DNA from: Devosia sp. FKR38
Lineage (GTDB): Bacteria; Pseudomonadota; Alphaproteobacteria; Rhizobiales; Devosiaceae
Length of the DNA: 64,000 nucleotides
Assembly (NCBI RefSeq): GCF_005222805.1
Contig: NZ_STGC01000005.1
Span: forward strand, 1,526,456-1,590,455
Direction of reading: 5' to 3'
Shown piece after piece: positions 48,799 through 58,465 of the stretch. The notes under the pieces were generated by a model. That model saw only the letters and a program-made list of their open reading frames with translations, was not told where the DNA came from and did no database searches. The stretch's first letter is position 1; each line of letters begins with the position of its first letter. The position numbers were made by a program, and so were the translations under genes.

Positions 48799-48894
48799 AT
48801 GTGGTACTTTGCCTGGATACTGGGCATGAGCCTGGCCTGCAGCTTCGGCATCCTGAATGCGATGTGGTATGAACTGACTGAAGACAAACCCTGA
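48799..48894 (+). CDS. cydX: Cytochrome bd small subunit CydX
   Basis: A 31-residue protein, MWYFAWILGMSLACSFGILN and then AMWYELTEDKP, starting 9 bases after cydB with the GAG of the cydB end region upstream. A single membrane helix with the Trp-Tyr-Phe-Ala-Trp start and the Glu near the end is the CydX/YbgT signature. CydX stabilises the hemes of bd-I type oxidases. The gene is too short for most gene finders. Confidence 0.93.
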   Translation: MWYFAWILGMSLACSFGILNAMWYELTEDKP

Positions 48895-48902
48895 CCCATC
48901 AG

Positions 48903-48940
48903 CCGCCGCGCCGGAACCCTGGCGCGGCGGTTGTCTTTTT
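48903..48940 (+). terminator. Rho-independent terminator after cydABX
   Basis: A perfect 10-bp stem CCGCCGCGCC/GGCGCGGCGG with an 8-base loop is followed by TTGTCTTTTT. It begins 8 bases after the cydX stop. Confidence 0.9.
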
Positions 48941-49093
48941 GCCCGCCGCGCGCCAGCGCCCGACGCCCCCGGCCGGCCCCTCCCCTGACACTGTCCGCCC
49001 AAACCCACGCGCAACACGCCGCAGCCGCGCTGCTGTGCGGACGCAAAACGGTCAGCCATTTCAGTGGGCTGACGGATGTGCAAGGATGAGGAT

Positions 49094-49167
49094 TGGAGCG
49101 GGTAGCGGGAATCGAACCCGCATATTCAGCTTGGAAGGCTGCTGCTCTACCACTGAGCTATACCCGC
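49094..49167 (-). tRNA. tRNA-Gly (anticodon TCC)
   Basis: 74 bases including encoded CCA. The acceptor pairs GCGGGTA with TACCCGC, the T loop is GGTTCGATTCC and the anticodon loop CTTCCAA gives TCC. It stands alone between the cyd terminator and a divergent sugar-isomerase gene. Confidence 0.97.
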
Positions 49168-49264
49168 TCGGTCGGTGACCGACAGGAATGCCATTAGCTC
49201 GACAGCGCCGCGCCCGCAACCCCTCAGGCCGGTCTGCGGACAGATATCGGGACGGGAGAGACGC

Positions 49265-50119
49265 ATGCAGGTCGGGATCAATCTACTGTGCCTGAGCGGC
49301 TTCATCGAGGCCGAGCATCTGGACCATCTGCACCGCCTCAAGGACCTCGGCTATGATGGCGTGGAAGTGCCCGTGCTGCGCGGCGCACCGGCGCATTACA
49401 AGTGGCTCGGCCGCGAACTGGACCGCATCGGGCTGCGCCGCACCTCCACCTCGGTCATTCCCTCTGCCCTGGCCAATCCGGTCAGCAGCGACCCGGCCGA
49501 GCGCCAGGCCGGGCGGCAACATCTCGACTGGGCCATGGACTGCGCCATCGCGCTGGGCTCCGAGAGCCTGGGCGGACCGGTGCATGCCCCCATCGGCCAT
49601 TTCACTGGCCAGGGCGCCACCGCAGACGAACTCAACCATGGCGCCGAGGCGCATCGCGCCCTGGCCGAGCGGGCCCAGGCCAATGGCATGATTATCAGCC
49701 TCGAGCCGCTCAACCGCTTCGAGACCTATTTCCTCAACACCACCGAACAGGCCGCCGCCTATGCCGAGCGGGTCGACCACCCCGCCTTCCGCATCATGTA
49801 CGACACCTTCCATGCCCATATCGAGGAACAGAGCCAGCCCAGGGCCATCGCCCGCCTGGGTAAGCATCTGGGCGTGCTGCATGTCTCCGAGAATGATCGC
49901 GGCATTCCCGGCCGGGGCCAGATCGATTTTGCCGCAGTGTTTGCCGCCATTCGCGCCACTGGCCACGATGGCTGGGTGACGCTGGAGGCCTTTGGCGCCG
50001 GCCTGCCGGAACTGGCGGCAGCGACGCGCGTGTGGCGGCCGCTTTTCCCCGACTTCGAGACGCTGTTTGCCGAATCCATCCTCTTCCTGCGCCAGCAATG
50101 GGCCGACGCGGCACCGTGA
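49265..50119 (+). CDS. Sugar epimerase/isomerase-like TIM barrel protein
   Basis: 284 residues from the ATG at 49265, with GGGAG upstream. It belongs to the xylose-isomerase-like TIM barrel family that includes D-tagatose/D-psicose 3-epimerases and hydroxypyruvate isomerase. Likely metal ligands are the Glu in IISLEPLNRFETYF, the Asp in RIMYDTFHAH, His in GVLHVSENDRGIPGRGQIDF and the Glu in GWVTLEAFG. The ENDRGIPGRGQ loop favours a ketose 3-epimerase-type enzyme. The exact sugar is not shown by the context. Confidence 0.85.
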   Translation: MQVGINLLCLSGFIEAEHLDHLHRLKDLGYDGVEVPVLRGAPAHYKWLGRELDRIGLRRTSTSVIPSALANPVSSDPAERQAGRQHLDWAMDCAIALGSESLGGPVHAPIGHFTGQGATADELNHGAEAHRALAERAQANGMIISLEPLNRFETYFLNTTEQAAAYAERVDHPAFRIMYDTFHAHIEEQSQPRAIARLGKHLGVLHVSENDRGIPGRGQIDFAAVFAAIRATGHDGWVTLEAFGAGLPELAAATRVWRPLFPDFETLFAESILFLRQQWADAAP

Positions 50120-50293
50120 TCGCGGCGACATCGTCCCGCCGAAAGGCCCGGCAAACCTGGCCTAGTCACACAGTGCAGTGGTTTTTTGTCGAGCTATGCG
50201 CTTGGGGTGTTGACACTGTTGTCACAGACCACCATAAACCGCCCCGACGACACGCCTCGGCGCGTTGTCATCCTACCCAGACGACGATGTAGT

Positions 50294-50378
50294 GGAGGGG
50301 TGGGAGAGTGGTTAAATCCATCAGACTGTAAATCTGACCGCTTAGCGTACACTGGTTCGAATCCAGTCCCCTCCACCA
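50294..50378 (+). tRNA. tRNA-Tyr (anticodon GTA)
   Basis: 85 bases with a long variable arm, as expected for bacterial tRNA-Tyr. The acceptor pairs GGAGGGG with CCCCTCC, then A and encoded CCA. The anticodon loop CTGTAAA gives GTA and the T loop is GGTTCGAATCC. rlmB follows at 93 bases. Confidence 0.97.
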
Positions 50379-50471
50379 TCGCCCATCCCCAGAATGGCCA
50401 GACCTTGCCACTCGGCCGCTCTGCACGGCGAGCCGCTTGCTGGCGTTGCGCAAAGGCGCTAGGCAAGGCTC

Positions 50472-51224
50472 ATGAGCTTCAACAAATTCCCGCCCAAGAA
50501 ACGCTACGACCCCGATGACGGCCCGGTGTACCTGTATGGTCTGCACACGGTGCGCGCCGCGCTGGACAATGCCAACCGCATCAAGAAGGTGCTACTGGCC
50601 ACGCCCAATGCCCTCAATCGGCTGAAGGAAACCGGTGAAATCGGCAAGGTCACCGTCAAGGAGACCACGCCCAAGGAACTCGATCGCCTGCTGGGCGACG
50701 ATGCCGTGCACCAGGGCGCCGCGCTGGAAGTCGATCCGGTCAGCCGCTTTGGCCTCGATGACATCCACCCGCTGCGCCTGGTGGTGATCCTTGATCACAT
50801 CACCGATCCGCACAATGTCGGCGCCATCCTGCGCACCGCCTGCGCCTTTGGCGCCGATGCCGTCATCACCACCGCGCGCCATTCACCGCGCGAAACCGGC
50901 GTCATGGCCAAATCGGCCTCCGGCGCGCTGGACCTGGTGCCCATGATCGAGGTGCGCAACCTGGGCGACGCCATCGAAAAGCTCAAGGCACGCGGCATGT
51001 TGGTGCTGGGTTTTGATTCTGAATCAGAACTTCAGCTCAAGCCGCGCAGCGACGACCGCGCCATGGCCATCGTCATGGGCGCCGAAGGCAAGGGGCTGCG
51101 GCAGCGCACCCGCGAACTCTGCGACGAAGTGGTCAAGCTCGACATGCCCGGCCCGATCAAGTCGCTCAACGTATCCAACGCCGCCGCCATTGCGCTGTTT
51201 GCGGTCACTGCCGGACGAAGCTGA
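50472..51224 (+). CDS. rlmB: 23S rRNA (guanosine-2'-O-)-methyltransferase RlmB
   Basis: 250 residues. It has an N-terminal L30e-like substrate domain (PVYLYGLHTVRAALDNANRI) and a SPOUT domain with the three motifs DHITDPHNVGAILRTACAFG, IVMGAEGKGLRQRTRELCD and KSLNVSNAAAIALFA. RlmB methylates G2251 in the P loop of 23S rRNA with S-adenosylmethionine. The next gene overlaps it by one base (TGATG). Confidence 0.92.
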   Translation: MSFNKFPPKKRYDPDDGPVYLYGLHTVRAALDNANRIKKVLLATPNALNRLKETGEIGKVTVKETTPKELDRLLGDDAVHQGAALEVDPVSRFGLDDIHPLRLVVILDHITDPHNVGAILRTACAFGADAVITTARHSPRETGVMAKSASGALDLVPMIEVRNLGDAIEKLKARGMLVLGFDSESELQLKPRSDDRAMAIVMGAEGKGLRQRTRELCDEVVKLDMPGPIKSLNVSNAAAIALFAVTAGRS

Positions 51225-51616
51225 TGAGCCAGTTTGCCCCCTTTGCCATCGCCCTGCGCCTGTCGGGCGTGACCATCGGACAATATGAGCTTGATGCAGC
51301 GCTGCGCCAGCTGTGCAGCCGCTACGAGCGGGAAGATGCCGAGGGCAGCTTCTACGCCCAGGTGGATATCGCCACGGCCAACCCCGTGCGCAGCCTGCTT
51401 GAGCTGGCCGAACGCTCCGGCCCGGCGATTGCCGCCATGCTGGCAGATCGCCGCATCGGCAAGGCCGTGCTGGACCTGGCCTTCGACTTTCCCGAAGAGG
51501 GCGAGGCCATGTCGGCCCGCATCCCGGCCCATGCTGCCGCTGCCATTGCCGGTCATGACATCGACATCGAAGTCTCGGTCTATCTCACCGACGTCGAGGA
51601 AGACGAGGAAGACTAG
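51224..51616 (+). CDS. Small acidic protein coupled to rlmB, unknown function
   Basis: 130 residues, read from an ATG that shares a base with the rlmB stop. I do not recognise a family. It appears alpha/beta, with LRQLCSRYEREDAEGSFYAQ and a very acidic C-terminus (YLTDVEEDEED). No signal peptide or membrane span is present. Coupling to rlmB suggests a linked cellular role, but none is shown. It ends 3 bases from the convergent deacetylase gene. Confidence 0.75.
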   Translation: MSQFAPFAIALRLSGVTIGQYELDAALRQLCSRYEREDAEGSFYAQVDIATANPVRSLLELAERSGPAIAAMLADRRIGKAVLDLAFDFPEEGEAMSARIPAHAAAAIAGHDIDIEVSVYLTDVEEDEED

Positions 51617-51619
51617 GCG

Positions 51620-52519
51620 CTAGAGGCTGCCGCGCAGGGCCGCGCCTTCGGCCGTGATGATGTCACGACCGAAGATCGAATTGTCCTTGGGTGCCAGGCG
51701 AACCACCGAATAGCCGCGCTGCTGCAGTTCGGCCAGGAAGCCGGGCAGCAGATCCACGGTGCGCTGGTGGATGTCGTGGAACAGGATCACCCCGCTGCCC
51801 CGCGCATCGAGCCGCGCCAGCGTGCGGGCCGTGATCGTGGCGGCATCGTCCTTGTAATAGTCTTTGCTGTCGATATCGACGTCGAGCACCACGACATTGC
51901 CCTGCAACAGATTGGTGCGCAGGAAACCGGTCTGCGCCAGATAGGGGAAGCGGAAGAAGGGCGAAAGGCGTTGCCCTGCCCCGGCGAGCGCCTGTGACAC
52001 CGCTCGTTCGCCCTTGGCGATCTCATCAATGGCCGCCTGGCGGTCCAGCGTGCTGAGATCTGTGTGCGAGAAGGTGTGGCTGCCCACGGTATGGCCATGC
52101 AGCGCCACCTGCTGGGCCAGGTCCGGATGCGCCTGCGCGGCCGAACCCAGCATCAGGAACGTCGCCTTGACGCCGAACTCGTCCAGCGTCGCCAGGATCT
52201 CGCTGGTCTTGCCCGGCCGCGGACCATCGTCGAAGGTCAGCACGACTTCGCCAGGACGCAGGATAATGTCCGACGTGGTGCCGACGGCCAGCGTGCGCCC
52301 GCCCAGCTTGCCGGAGGCAAAAATTCGGTCCGGCATGGGCTGCTCCAACAGAGGCTGATAGGCCTGCATCGCCGACCCCAGGGCGGGGTCGATGATCGAA
52401 CCGGTGACGTCGCCCTTGCCTGTCCGGGACATCAAATCCCGCTCAGAGGGCGGCTTAGCGCAACCACCCAGTGCAGCGCCGACAACAACGAGCGACAAGA
52501 CGAAGCGTGACAGCGACAC
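51620..52519 (-). CDS. Polysaccharide deacetylase (NodB domain) lipoprotein
   Basis: 299 residues from a GTG at 52519, without a clear Shine-Dalgarno site. A lipoprotein signal ends in GAALGGC, so the protein should be lipid-anchored. The NodB domain shows VVLTFDDGPRPGKTSEILAT (metal Asp), HTVGSHTFSHTDLS (metal His pair) and GVILFHDIHQRTVDLLPGFL. It would deacetylate an N-acetylated glycan such as peptidoglycan or an exopolysaccharide. It stands alone. Confidence 0.88.
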   Translation of the reverse strand: MSLSRFVLSLVVVGAALGGCAKPPSERDLMSRTGKGDVTGSIIDPALGSAMQAYQPLLEQPMPDRIFASGKLGGRTLAVGTTSDIILRPGEVVLTFDDGPRPGKTSEILATLDEFGVKATFLMLGSAAQAHPDLAQQVALHGHTVGSHTFSHTDLSTLDRQAAIDEIAKGERAVSQALAGAGQRLSPFFRFPYLAQTGFLRTNLLQGNVVVLDVDIDSKDYYKDDAATITARTLARLDARGSGVILFHDIHQRTVDLLPGFLAELQQRGYSVVRLAPKDNSIFGRDIITAEGAALRGSL

Positions 52520-52597
52520 AGGACTGAACTCGGTACTATTGCGACCGGCCCAGTTTTTACGATTATGGTTAATATTCGGCTTGCAAAGCCTTAAGAA

Positions 52598-53059
52598 CTA
52601 CTTACCGGCCAGCACTTTAGCCTTCCGTCCCAGTGTATCGAGCGCGCTGAGAAAGGCGGAGCGATCGGCCGGACGGAAGCCGGCATTGTAGCCCTTGCTC
52701 TCGCCGGTCTCGCGCAGATGCTGGTTGAGCTCCCGCATGGCCAGCGCCATGCCGATCGAGGCGGGGGTGAAGGGCTTGCCGGTGAAGCCCAGCACATGAC
52801 AGCCCTTGTCGATGGCCCGGCTGGCCAGCGGAATATCGGCGGTGAGCACGATGTCATTGGCCTGCGCCTCTGCGACGATCCAGTCATCGGCGGCGTCGGC
52901 GCCGGCGGGCACAACCACCACCTTGACCATGGGGTCGCGCGAGGGCCGCACCCCGCCATTGCTCACCAGCGTGATGACGAGGCCCAGGCGTTCGGCAACG
53001 CGCATGGCCTCGTCCTTGACCGGACAGGCATCGGCATCGACAAAAATGGTCGGCGCCAC
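52598..53059 (-). CDS. YaiI/YqxD family protein (UPF0178)
   Basis: 153 residues from a GTG at 53059, giving MAPTIFVDADACPVKDEAMR; a TTG at 53065 is equally possible. The family signature FVDADACPVKDE and DDWIVAEAQANDIVLTADIP are present, in a PIN-like nuclease fold of unproved function. It starts 10 bases after the adhC stop and is likely co-transcribed. Confidence 0.85.
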   Translation of the reverse strand: MAPTIFVDADACPVKDEAMRVAERLGLVITLVSNGGVRPSRDPMVKVVVVPAGADAADDWIVAEAQANDIVLTADIPLASRAIDKGCHVLGFTGKPFTPASIGMALAMRELNQHLRETGESKGYNAGFRPADRSAFLSALDTLGRKAKVLAGK

Positions 53060-53069
53060 GCCCAAGGCG

Positions 53070-54197
53070 TCAGTAGACCACGACGCTGCGGATGCTCTCG
53101 CCGGCGCGCATCAGCTCAAAGCCCTTGTTGATGTCTTCCAGACGCAGCGTATGGGTGATCATCGGATCGATCTCGATCTTGCCGTTCATGTACCAGTCAA
53201 CAATCTTGGGCACATCGGTGCGCCCCTTGGCGCCGCCAAAGGCCGTGCCCATCCAGGTGCGCCCGGTGACGAGCTGGAACGGACGGGTCGCGATTTCCTT
53301 GCCGGCGCCGGCCACGCCGATCACCACCGACTTGCCCCAGCCGCGATGGCTGCACTCAAGCGCCTGGCGCATCACCGTGGTGTTGCCGGTGCAGTCAAAC
53401 GTGTAGTCGGCACCGCCGATCAAATCGCCGCGCCGCTTGGTGAGATTGACGAGGTAGGGGACGATGTCGCCCTCGATCTCCTTGGGGTTGACGAAATGGG
53501 TCATGCCGAAGCGCTCGCCCCAGGCCTTCTTGTCATTGTTGATGTCGACGCCGATGATCATGTCGGCGCCGGCCAGGCGCAGGCCCTGGATGACATTGAG
53601 GCCAATGCCGCCCAGGCCGAACACCACGGCGGTGGCGCCGATCTCGACCTTGGCGGTGTTGATCACCGCGCCCACGCCGGTGGTCACGCCGCAGCCGACA
53701 TAGCAGACCTTGTCGAAGGCTGCGGCGGCATCGATCTTGGCCACCGCGATCTCGGGCAGCACGGTGAAATTGGAGAAGGTCGAGCAGCCCATATAGTGGA
53801 AGATCGGCTTGCCATTGAGCGAGAAGCGCGAGGTGCCATCGGGCATCAGGCCCTGGCCCTGCGTGGCGCGGATGGCGGTGCACAGATTGGTCTTGCCCGA
53901 GCGGCAGGAGTAACACTCGCGGCATTCCGGCGTGTAGAGCGGGATGACATGGTCGCCCACTTTGAGACTCGTCACCCCTGCCCCGACCTCGACCACCACG
54001 CCGGCGCCTTCATGGCCCAGCACGGCCGGGAACAGGCCTTCGGGGTCGGCGCCCGACAGGGTAAAATCATCGGTGTGGCAGATGCCGGTGGCCTTGATCT
54101 CGATCAGCACCTCGCCCGCCTTGGGGCCCTCAAGGTCCAGCTCGACGATTTCAAGCGGCTTGCCAGCCTCGAAGGCAACTGCGGCGCGGGTTTTCAT
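53070..54197 (-). CDS. adhC: S-(hydroxymethyl)glutathione dehydrogenase (class III alcohol dehydrogenase)
   Basis: 375 residues from the ATG at 54197 ([20 protein letters not shown]), with GGAGA upstream. It oxidises the glutathione adduct of formaldehyde and reduces S-nitrosoglutathione with NADH. The catalytic zinc ligands lie in GICHTDD, GHEGAG and [12 protein letters not shown], the structural zinc Cys cluster in [17 protein letters not shown], and the NAD fold in [14 protein letters not shown]. Transcribed after a DUF1345 gene. Confidence 0.95.
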   Translation of the reverse strand: MKTRAAVAFEAGKPLEIVELDLEGPKAGEVLIEIKATGICHTDDFTLSGADPEGLFPAVLGHEGAGVVVEVGAGVTSLKVGDHVIPLYTPECRECYSCRSGKTNLCTAIRATQGQGLMPDGTSRFSLNGKPIFHYMGCSTFSNFTVLPEIAVAKIDAAAAFDKVCYVGCGVTTGVGAVINTAKVEIGATAVVFGLGGIGLNVIQGLRLAGADMIIGVDINNDKKAWGERFGMTHFVNPKEIEGDIVPYLVNLTKRRGDLIGGADYTFDCTGNTTVMRQALECSHRGWGKSVVIGVAGAGKEIATRPFQLVTGRTWMGTAFGGAKGRTDVPKIVDWYMNGKIEIDPMITHTLRLEDINKGFELMRAGESIRSVVVY

Positions 54198-54267
54198 AGC
54201 GTGGATTCTCCAGAGGGCGTTTTGCCCATTGTGTGGCACAGCCCCCGGTGATGCGGCAACCGGCTTG

Positions 54268-54903
54268 CTAGCCCCCCGGGCCGATCGACACCACGACATT
54301 GACCGTGGCGGCGACGATCAGCGTGTTGAAAAAGAAGGAGAAGACGCTGTGGATCAGCACCAGCCGGCGCATCTTGTTGGTAGTGATGGCAACATCGGCA
54401 ACTTGGGCCGTCATGCCGATCACATAAGCGAAATAAAGAAAGGCCAGACCGTCCGGCTCGTCGCCGCCGGGAAAATCCAGCCCGCCGGCAATGACCTCGC
54501 CGCCATCGCCCTCATAGAACTCATAGGCATAATGATAGGTGGCCATGGTGTGCACCACAAACCAGCTCAGCAGCACCGCGCCGATGCTGAGCGCCAATTG
54601 CGGCCAGTCATGGCCATCGGGCGCATCAATCACCTGGAACAGCGACACCACGCAGACGCCGATAATCAGCGCCGTGACGCCGAAGATGGCACCCATGGGC
54701 ACATCGGCGTCCACCGCCGCAGTGCGCAGATGCTTGGCCGTGAACTGCGGCAGGCGTTGCAGCGCCAGCGCCAGATAGAACAGGAAGAAGACAATCGCCC
54801 CAATGGTGATCGCGCGGTCTGGCGCCACCACCAGAGTGACGGCGCCGCCCACAACACCGGCCAGCATGGCAATATAGAACAGGCGATGACGGGGATTGAT
54901 CAT
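54268..54903 (-). CDS. DUF1345 membrane protein
   Basis: 211 residues with about six membrane helices. VSxxEYYExEG-like [30 protein letters not shown] and [20 protein letters not shown] are characteristic of DUF1345. Function is unknown. It lies 70 bases before adhC on the same strand, so the two may share a transcript. Confidence 0.88.
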   Translation of the reverse strand: MINPRHRLFYIAMLAGVVGGAVTLVVAPDRAITIGAIVFFLFYLALALQRLPQFTAKHLRTAAVDADVPMGAIFGVTALIIGVCVVSLFQVIDAPDGHDWPQLALSIGAVLLSWFVVHTMATYHYAYEFYEGDGGEVIAGGLDFPGGDEPDGLAFLYFAYVIGMTAQVADVAITTNKMRRLVLIHSVFSFFFNTLIVAATVNVVVSIGPGG

Positions 54904-54961
54904 GACGCGCTCCGGCTGCGAACCCGCCGAAACAGCAGCAGAGCGGCCCGCTTGTCCAGTC

Positions 54962-55744
54962 CTAACTCTGCAATGCGCCCGGCCCGGGCACGGCGCCGGC
55001 CGGCACCTTGCCCAGGATGATCATGCCCAGCACCTCGTCCTTGGTGACGTCGCTGGTGCGCGCACTGCCCACCACCTGACCATTCTTCATCACCACCACG
55101 CGGTCCGCCAGATCGAACACATCATGGATGTCGTGGCTGATCAGGAAGATGCCGATGCCATCGGCTTTCAACTGCTTGATGAGATCGCCCACCTGCGCCG
55201 TTTCCTGCGGGCCGAGGGCTGCCGTCGGCTCGTCCATGATCAGGATGCGGGCATTGAACAGGATCGCCCGGGCAATGGCGACCGACTGGCGCTGGCCGCC
55301 CGAAAGCGCCTTCACCGGCTCCTTGAAGCGGCGGAAATTCGGGTTGAGCCGGCCCATGACCTCGCGGGCCTTGGCCTCCATGGCCGCATCGTCCAGCGTG
55401 CCAATGGATGTGGTGATCTCCCGGCCGAGGAACAGATTGGCCGCCGCGTCCACATTATCGGCCACGGCGAGCTGCTGGTAGATGGTCTCGATGCCATAGC
55501 CCTTGGCATCGCGGGGATTGTTGATCGTGGCATCCTCGCCATTGATGCGGATCGAGCCGGCATCGCGCTTGTAGGCGCCCGACAGGATCTTGATCAGCGT
55601 CGACTTGCCCGCGCCATTGTGGCCCAGAAGGCCGACAACCTCGCCGGGGAACAGGTCGATTGAAGCGTGGTCGACGGCGCGGATGCCGCCGAAGGAGATC
55701 GAGATATCGGTCATCTCGACCAGGGGCGTACGGGCGTCCAGCAT
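54962..55744 (-). CDS. xylG: Sugar ABC transporter ATPase, xylose type
   Basis: 260 residues from the ATG at 55744, with AAGGAG 8 bases upstream. It is a single ATPase module, unlike the double RbsA form: [26 protein letters not shown] and [14 protein letters not shown]. Short XylG/FrcA-type ATPases are usual in alphaproteobacterial CUT2 importers. It is the third gene of the xylF-xylH-xylG operon. Confidence 0.9.
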   Translation of the reverse strand: MLDARTPLVEMTDISISFGGIRAVDHASIDLFPGEVVGLLGHNGAGKSTLIKILSGAYKRDAGSIRINGEDATINNPRDAKGYGIETIYQQLAVADNVDAAANLFLGREITTSIGTLDDAAMEAKAREVMGRLNPNFRRFKEPVKALSGGQRQSVAIARAILFNARILIMDEPTAALGPQETAQVGDLIKQLKADGIGIFLISHDIHDVFDLADRVVVMKNGQVVGSARTSDVTKDEVLGMIILGKVPAGAVPGPGALQS

Positions 55745-55756
55745 CACAAGGACTCC

Positions 55757-57076
55757 TTAGTGTTTATTTCGGCGGTAGAGCGTGTCGAGCCACACCGCAA
55801 AGACCAGAACGATACCCACGACGATGGACTGCAACGGGCTGTCGAGCCCCATCAGCACCATGCCGGACTGCAACGACTGCATGACCAGCGCACCCAGCAG
55901 CGCCCCGGCAATGGTGCCCACACCGCCGGCCAGCGAAGTGCCACCGATGACGGCCGCAGCAATCACATAGAGCTCGTCCAGCGTGCCCATGGCATTGGTC
56001 GCAGCATTCAGACGCGCCGAGGAAATAGCGGCGGCGATGGCGCAGAGCGCACCCATCAGCATGAAGATCTTGACCGTCACCCAGCGGGTATTGATGCCGG
56101 CCAGTTCGGCCGCCTCGGGATTGCCACCCATGGCAAAGACATAGCGGCCGAAGCGCGTGCGGGTGGAGATGAAGGTCATGGCAATGCCCACACCCATGGC
56201 AATCAGCACCGGAACGGCAATACCATGGGAGATGAACAGGCCTTCGGGCGGGATCGTCATGCCCGTGGCCTCGGCATATTTCTCGGCGATGCGCACCGGC
56301 CAGGGATAGGCATTGGCCACCCAGACGGCCGCAATGGTCAGGCCGCAGCCAATGACAGCCAGCGCCGCTTCCGCCCAGACTGGGCGCAGCGGGAAATTGA
56401 AACGCCGACGCTGACGGCGGCCCATGTAAAGCCCGGCGATAATGGCGCAGCAGGCCAGAACGCCCACGATCCAGCTCCACAGCCAGCCGACCGAGCCGGT
56501 CGGCCCGCCGCCCATCAGCTGGAAGGTCGGATCCATCGGCGCCACCGTGCGACCCATGGTGACCCACCAGGCCGCGCCGCGCCACACCAGATAGCCGCCC
56601 AGCGTCACGATGAAGGCCGGCACCCGCAGATAGGCGATGATGCTGCCCTGCAGCGCGCCGATGCCGGTGCCCACGATCAGGCCCACGGCCAGCGACAGCA
56701 CCCAGATCAGCGGGTGCCCGAGCCCCAGACCCAGCTGGGTGGGCAGAATATCGGTCTGCATCACGCCCATCACCATGGCCACCAGGCCCAGGATCGAGCC
56801 GACCGACAGGTCGATATTGCGGGTAACGATGACCAGCACCATGCCCGTGACCATCACGGCCACCGAGGCGGTCTGCACCGATAGGTTCCACAGATTGCGC
56901 GGCGTCAGGAACAGCCCGCCCGAGAACACGTGAAAGCCGATCCAGATGATGGCCAGAGCGCCCACCATGCCCAGAAGGCGGGTGTCGAGCTCCGTGGCCA
57001 TCAGGAAGCGCTGCAGCGGATTGCGCGCATGCGCGCTGGGATGAACGATAGTCTGCACGGCGTGCTGATCAGCCAA
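55757..57076 (-). CDS. xylH: Sugar ABC transporter permease, xylose type
   Basis: 439 residues from a TTG at 57076, supported by GGGGGAG 7 bases upstream. It has ten or more helices, the RNIDLSVGSILGLVAMVMGV motif of CUT2 permeases and RFGRYVFAMGGNPEAAELAG. Its extra central segment with charged GRRQRRRFNFPL matches the longer XylH class. It imports the sugar delivered by XylF. Confidence 0.9.
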   Translation of the reverse strand: MADQHAVQTIVHPSAHARNPLQRFLMATELDTRLLGMVGALAIIWIGFHVFSGGLFLTPRNLWNLSVQTASVAVMVTGMVLVIVTRNIDLSVGSILGLVAMVMGVMQTDILPTQLGLGLGHPLIWVLSLAVGLIVGTGIGALQGSIIAYLRVPAFIVTLGGYLVWRGAAWWVTMGRTVAPMDPTFQLMGGGPTGSVGWLWSWIVGVLACCAIIAGLYMGRRQRRRFNFPLRPVWAEAALAVIGCGLTIAAVWVANAYPWPVRIAEKYAEATGMTIPPEGLFISHGIAVPVLIAMGVGIAMTFISTRTRFGRYVFAMGGNPEAAELAGINTRWVTVKIFMLMGALCAIAAAISSARLNAATNAMGTLDELYVIAAAVIGGTSLAGGVGTIAGALLGALVMQSLQSGMVLMGLDSPLQSIVVGIVLVFAVWLDTLYRRNKH

Positions 57077-57196
57077 GTCTGGTCTCCCCCGAAGGCAAGG
57101 CGCCCTGCCCGATCACCGGCGGCGCCAACCTTTTACGACAGTGCCGCAGCGCAAACGCTGCGGCACCATCCTTTTTGAGCCTTTAGCCCTGCAAGT

Positions 57197-58240
57197 CTAG
57201 TTGCAGGCGGCAACCGAGCCAGCGGCAACGCCCTGGCACACCACATCCTTGGACACCCAGCCAGCGTCGATGACGACGTTGAGGTTGTCCTTGGTGATCG
57301 CCACCGGAGCGATGAAGAAGGCGTTCATCTCAACGCCCTTCGGACCGCCCGAGAAGGGCACGACGCCGGTCACTTCACCCAGGGCCTTGCCGCCAGCCAG
57401 CTCGAGGGCCACTTCAGCGGCCTTCTTGCCCAGCTCACGGGCATCCTTCCACACCGAAACGGTCTGGGTGCCCAGGGCAATGCGGTTGAGGGCGGCATGG
57501 TCGCCGTCCTGGCCCGAGACCGGCACCGAGCCAGCCAGGCCCTGTGCGGTCAGCGCCGCGATAGCGCCACCGGCAGTGCCGTCATTGGAGGCCACGACAG
57601 CGTCGACCTCGTTGTTATTAGCGGTCAGGAACTGCTCCATATTGGCCTGGGCCACTTCGGGGTTCCAGTTGTCGGTATAGGCTTCGCCGACATTCTTGAT
57701 GTCGCCGGCATCAACGGCGGCTTGCAGCACTTCCATCTGGCCAGCAAACAGGAAGTCGGCATTGGGATCAGCCGAATTGCCCTTGATGAAGACGTAGTTG
57801 CCCTTGGGCTGCACGGCAAAGACGCCCTGAGCCTGCAGACGACCGACTTCCTTGTTGTCGAACGTCAGGTAGAAAGCGTCCGGGTTCTCGATCAGGCGGT
57901 CATAACCGACCACCGGAATGCCCTCAGCCACAGCCGCAGCAACGGCCGGACCAACAGCTTCGCTGTCCTGGGCCAGCACGATGATGGCATCAGCACCCTG
58001 GCTGATCAGGCTTTCGATGTCCGTCAGCTGCTTGGCCGCAGACGACTGGGCGTCGGCCGAGATGTACTTGGCGCCAGCGGCGTCGAGCACGGCCTTGATG
58101 GCGGCTTCGTCGGTCTTCCAGCGTTCTTCCTGGAAGTTGTTCCAGGACACGCCGACAACGACGTCATCCTGAGCGAATGCGGCGCTCGCGGCGCCAGCGA
58201 TCACGGTGCTGCACAGCAAAACCGCTAGAAACTTGTTCAT
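57197..58240 (-). CDS. xylF: Xylose-type periplasmic sugar-binding protein
   Basis: 347 residues from the ATG at 58240, with GGAGG 6 bases upstream. A Sec signal peptide ends at AAFA before [20 protein letters not shown], the XylF-type start. [40 protein letters not shown] and [20 protein letters not shown] are close to D-xylose-binding proteins. It leads the operon and is divergent from a ROK regulator. Confidence 0.92.
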   Translation of the reverse strand: MNKFLAVLLCSTVIAGAASAAFAQDDVVVGVSWNNFQEERWKTDEAAIKAVLDAAGAKYISADAQSSAAKQLTDIESLISQGADAIIVLAQDSEAVGPAVAAAVAEGIPVVGYDRLIENPDAFYLTFDNKEVGRLQAQGVFAVQPKGNYVFIKGNSADPNADFLFAGQMEVLQAAVDAGDIKNVGEAYTDNWNPEVAQANMEQFLTANNNEVDAVVASNDGTAGGAIAALTAQGLAGSVPVSGQDGDHAALNRIALGTQTVSVWKDARELGKKAAEVALELAGGKALGEVTGVVPFSGGPKGVEMNAFFIAPVAITKDNLNVVIDAGWVSKDVVCQGVAAGSVAACN

Positions 58241-58324
58241 GTCTGTCCTCCCTCGTGGGCCAGTCCTCCTGCCCACATTCGTGCCGGTGGTACAACCCCA
58301 GCGGGCCCCCTCCACCGGCGCCCA

Positions 58325-58342
58325 AGCATTAATTTCAATGCT
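58325..58342. promoter_or_regulatory. Palindrome in the xylF/ROK divergent gap, candidate operator
   Basis: AGCATT and AATGCT flank six AT-rich bases in the 225-base gap, about 85 bases before xylF and 124 before the ROK gene. ROK repressors bind such AT-centred palindromes. Only one copy is seen. Confidence 0.45.
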
Positions 58343-58465
58343 CGAAAAAAGAAGTGCATCATGGATGGGATTGAGTCAACATCAATTCCGCAACCCGCAC
58401 TAAATACCGTTTGCGCTATGAAGCGGACAATGGTGTGTTGCAGATCGACGTAGGGAGTAGGCTGC

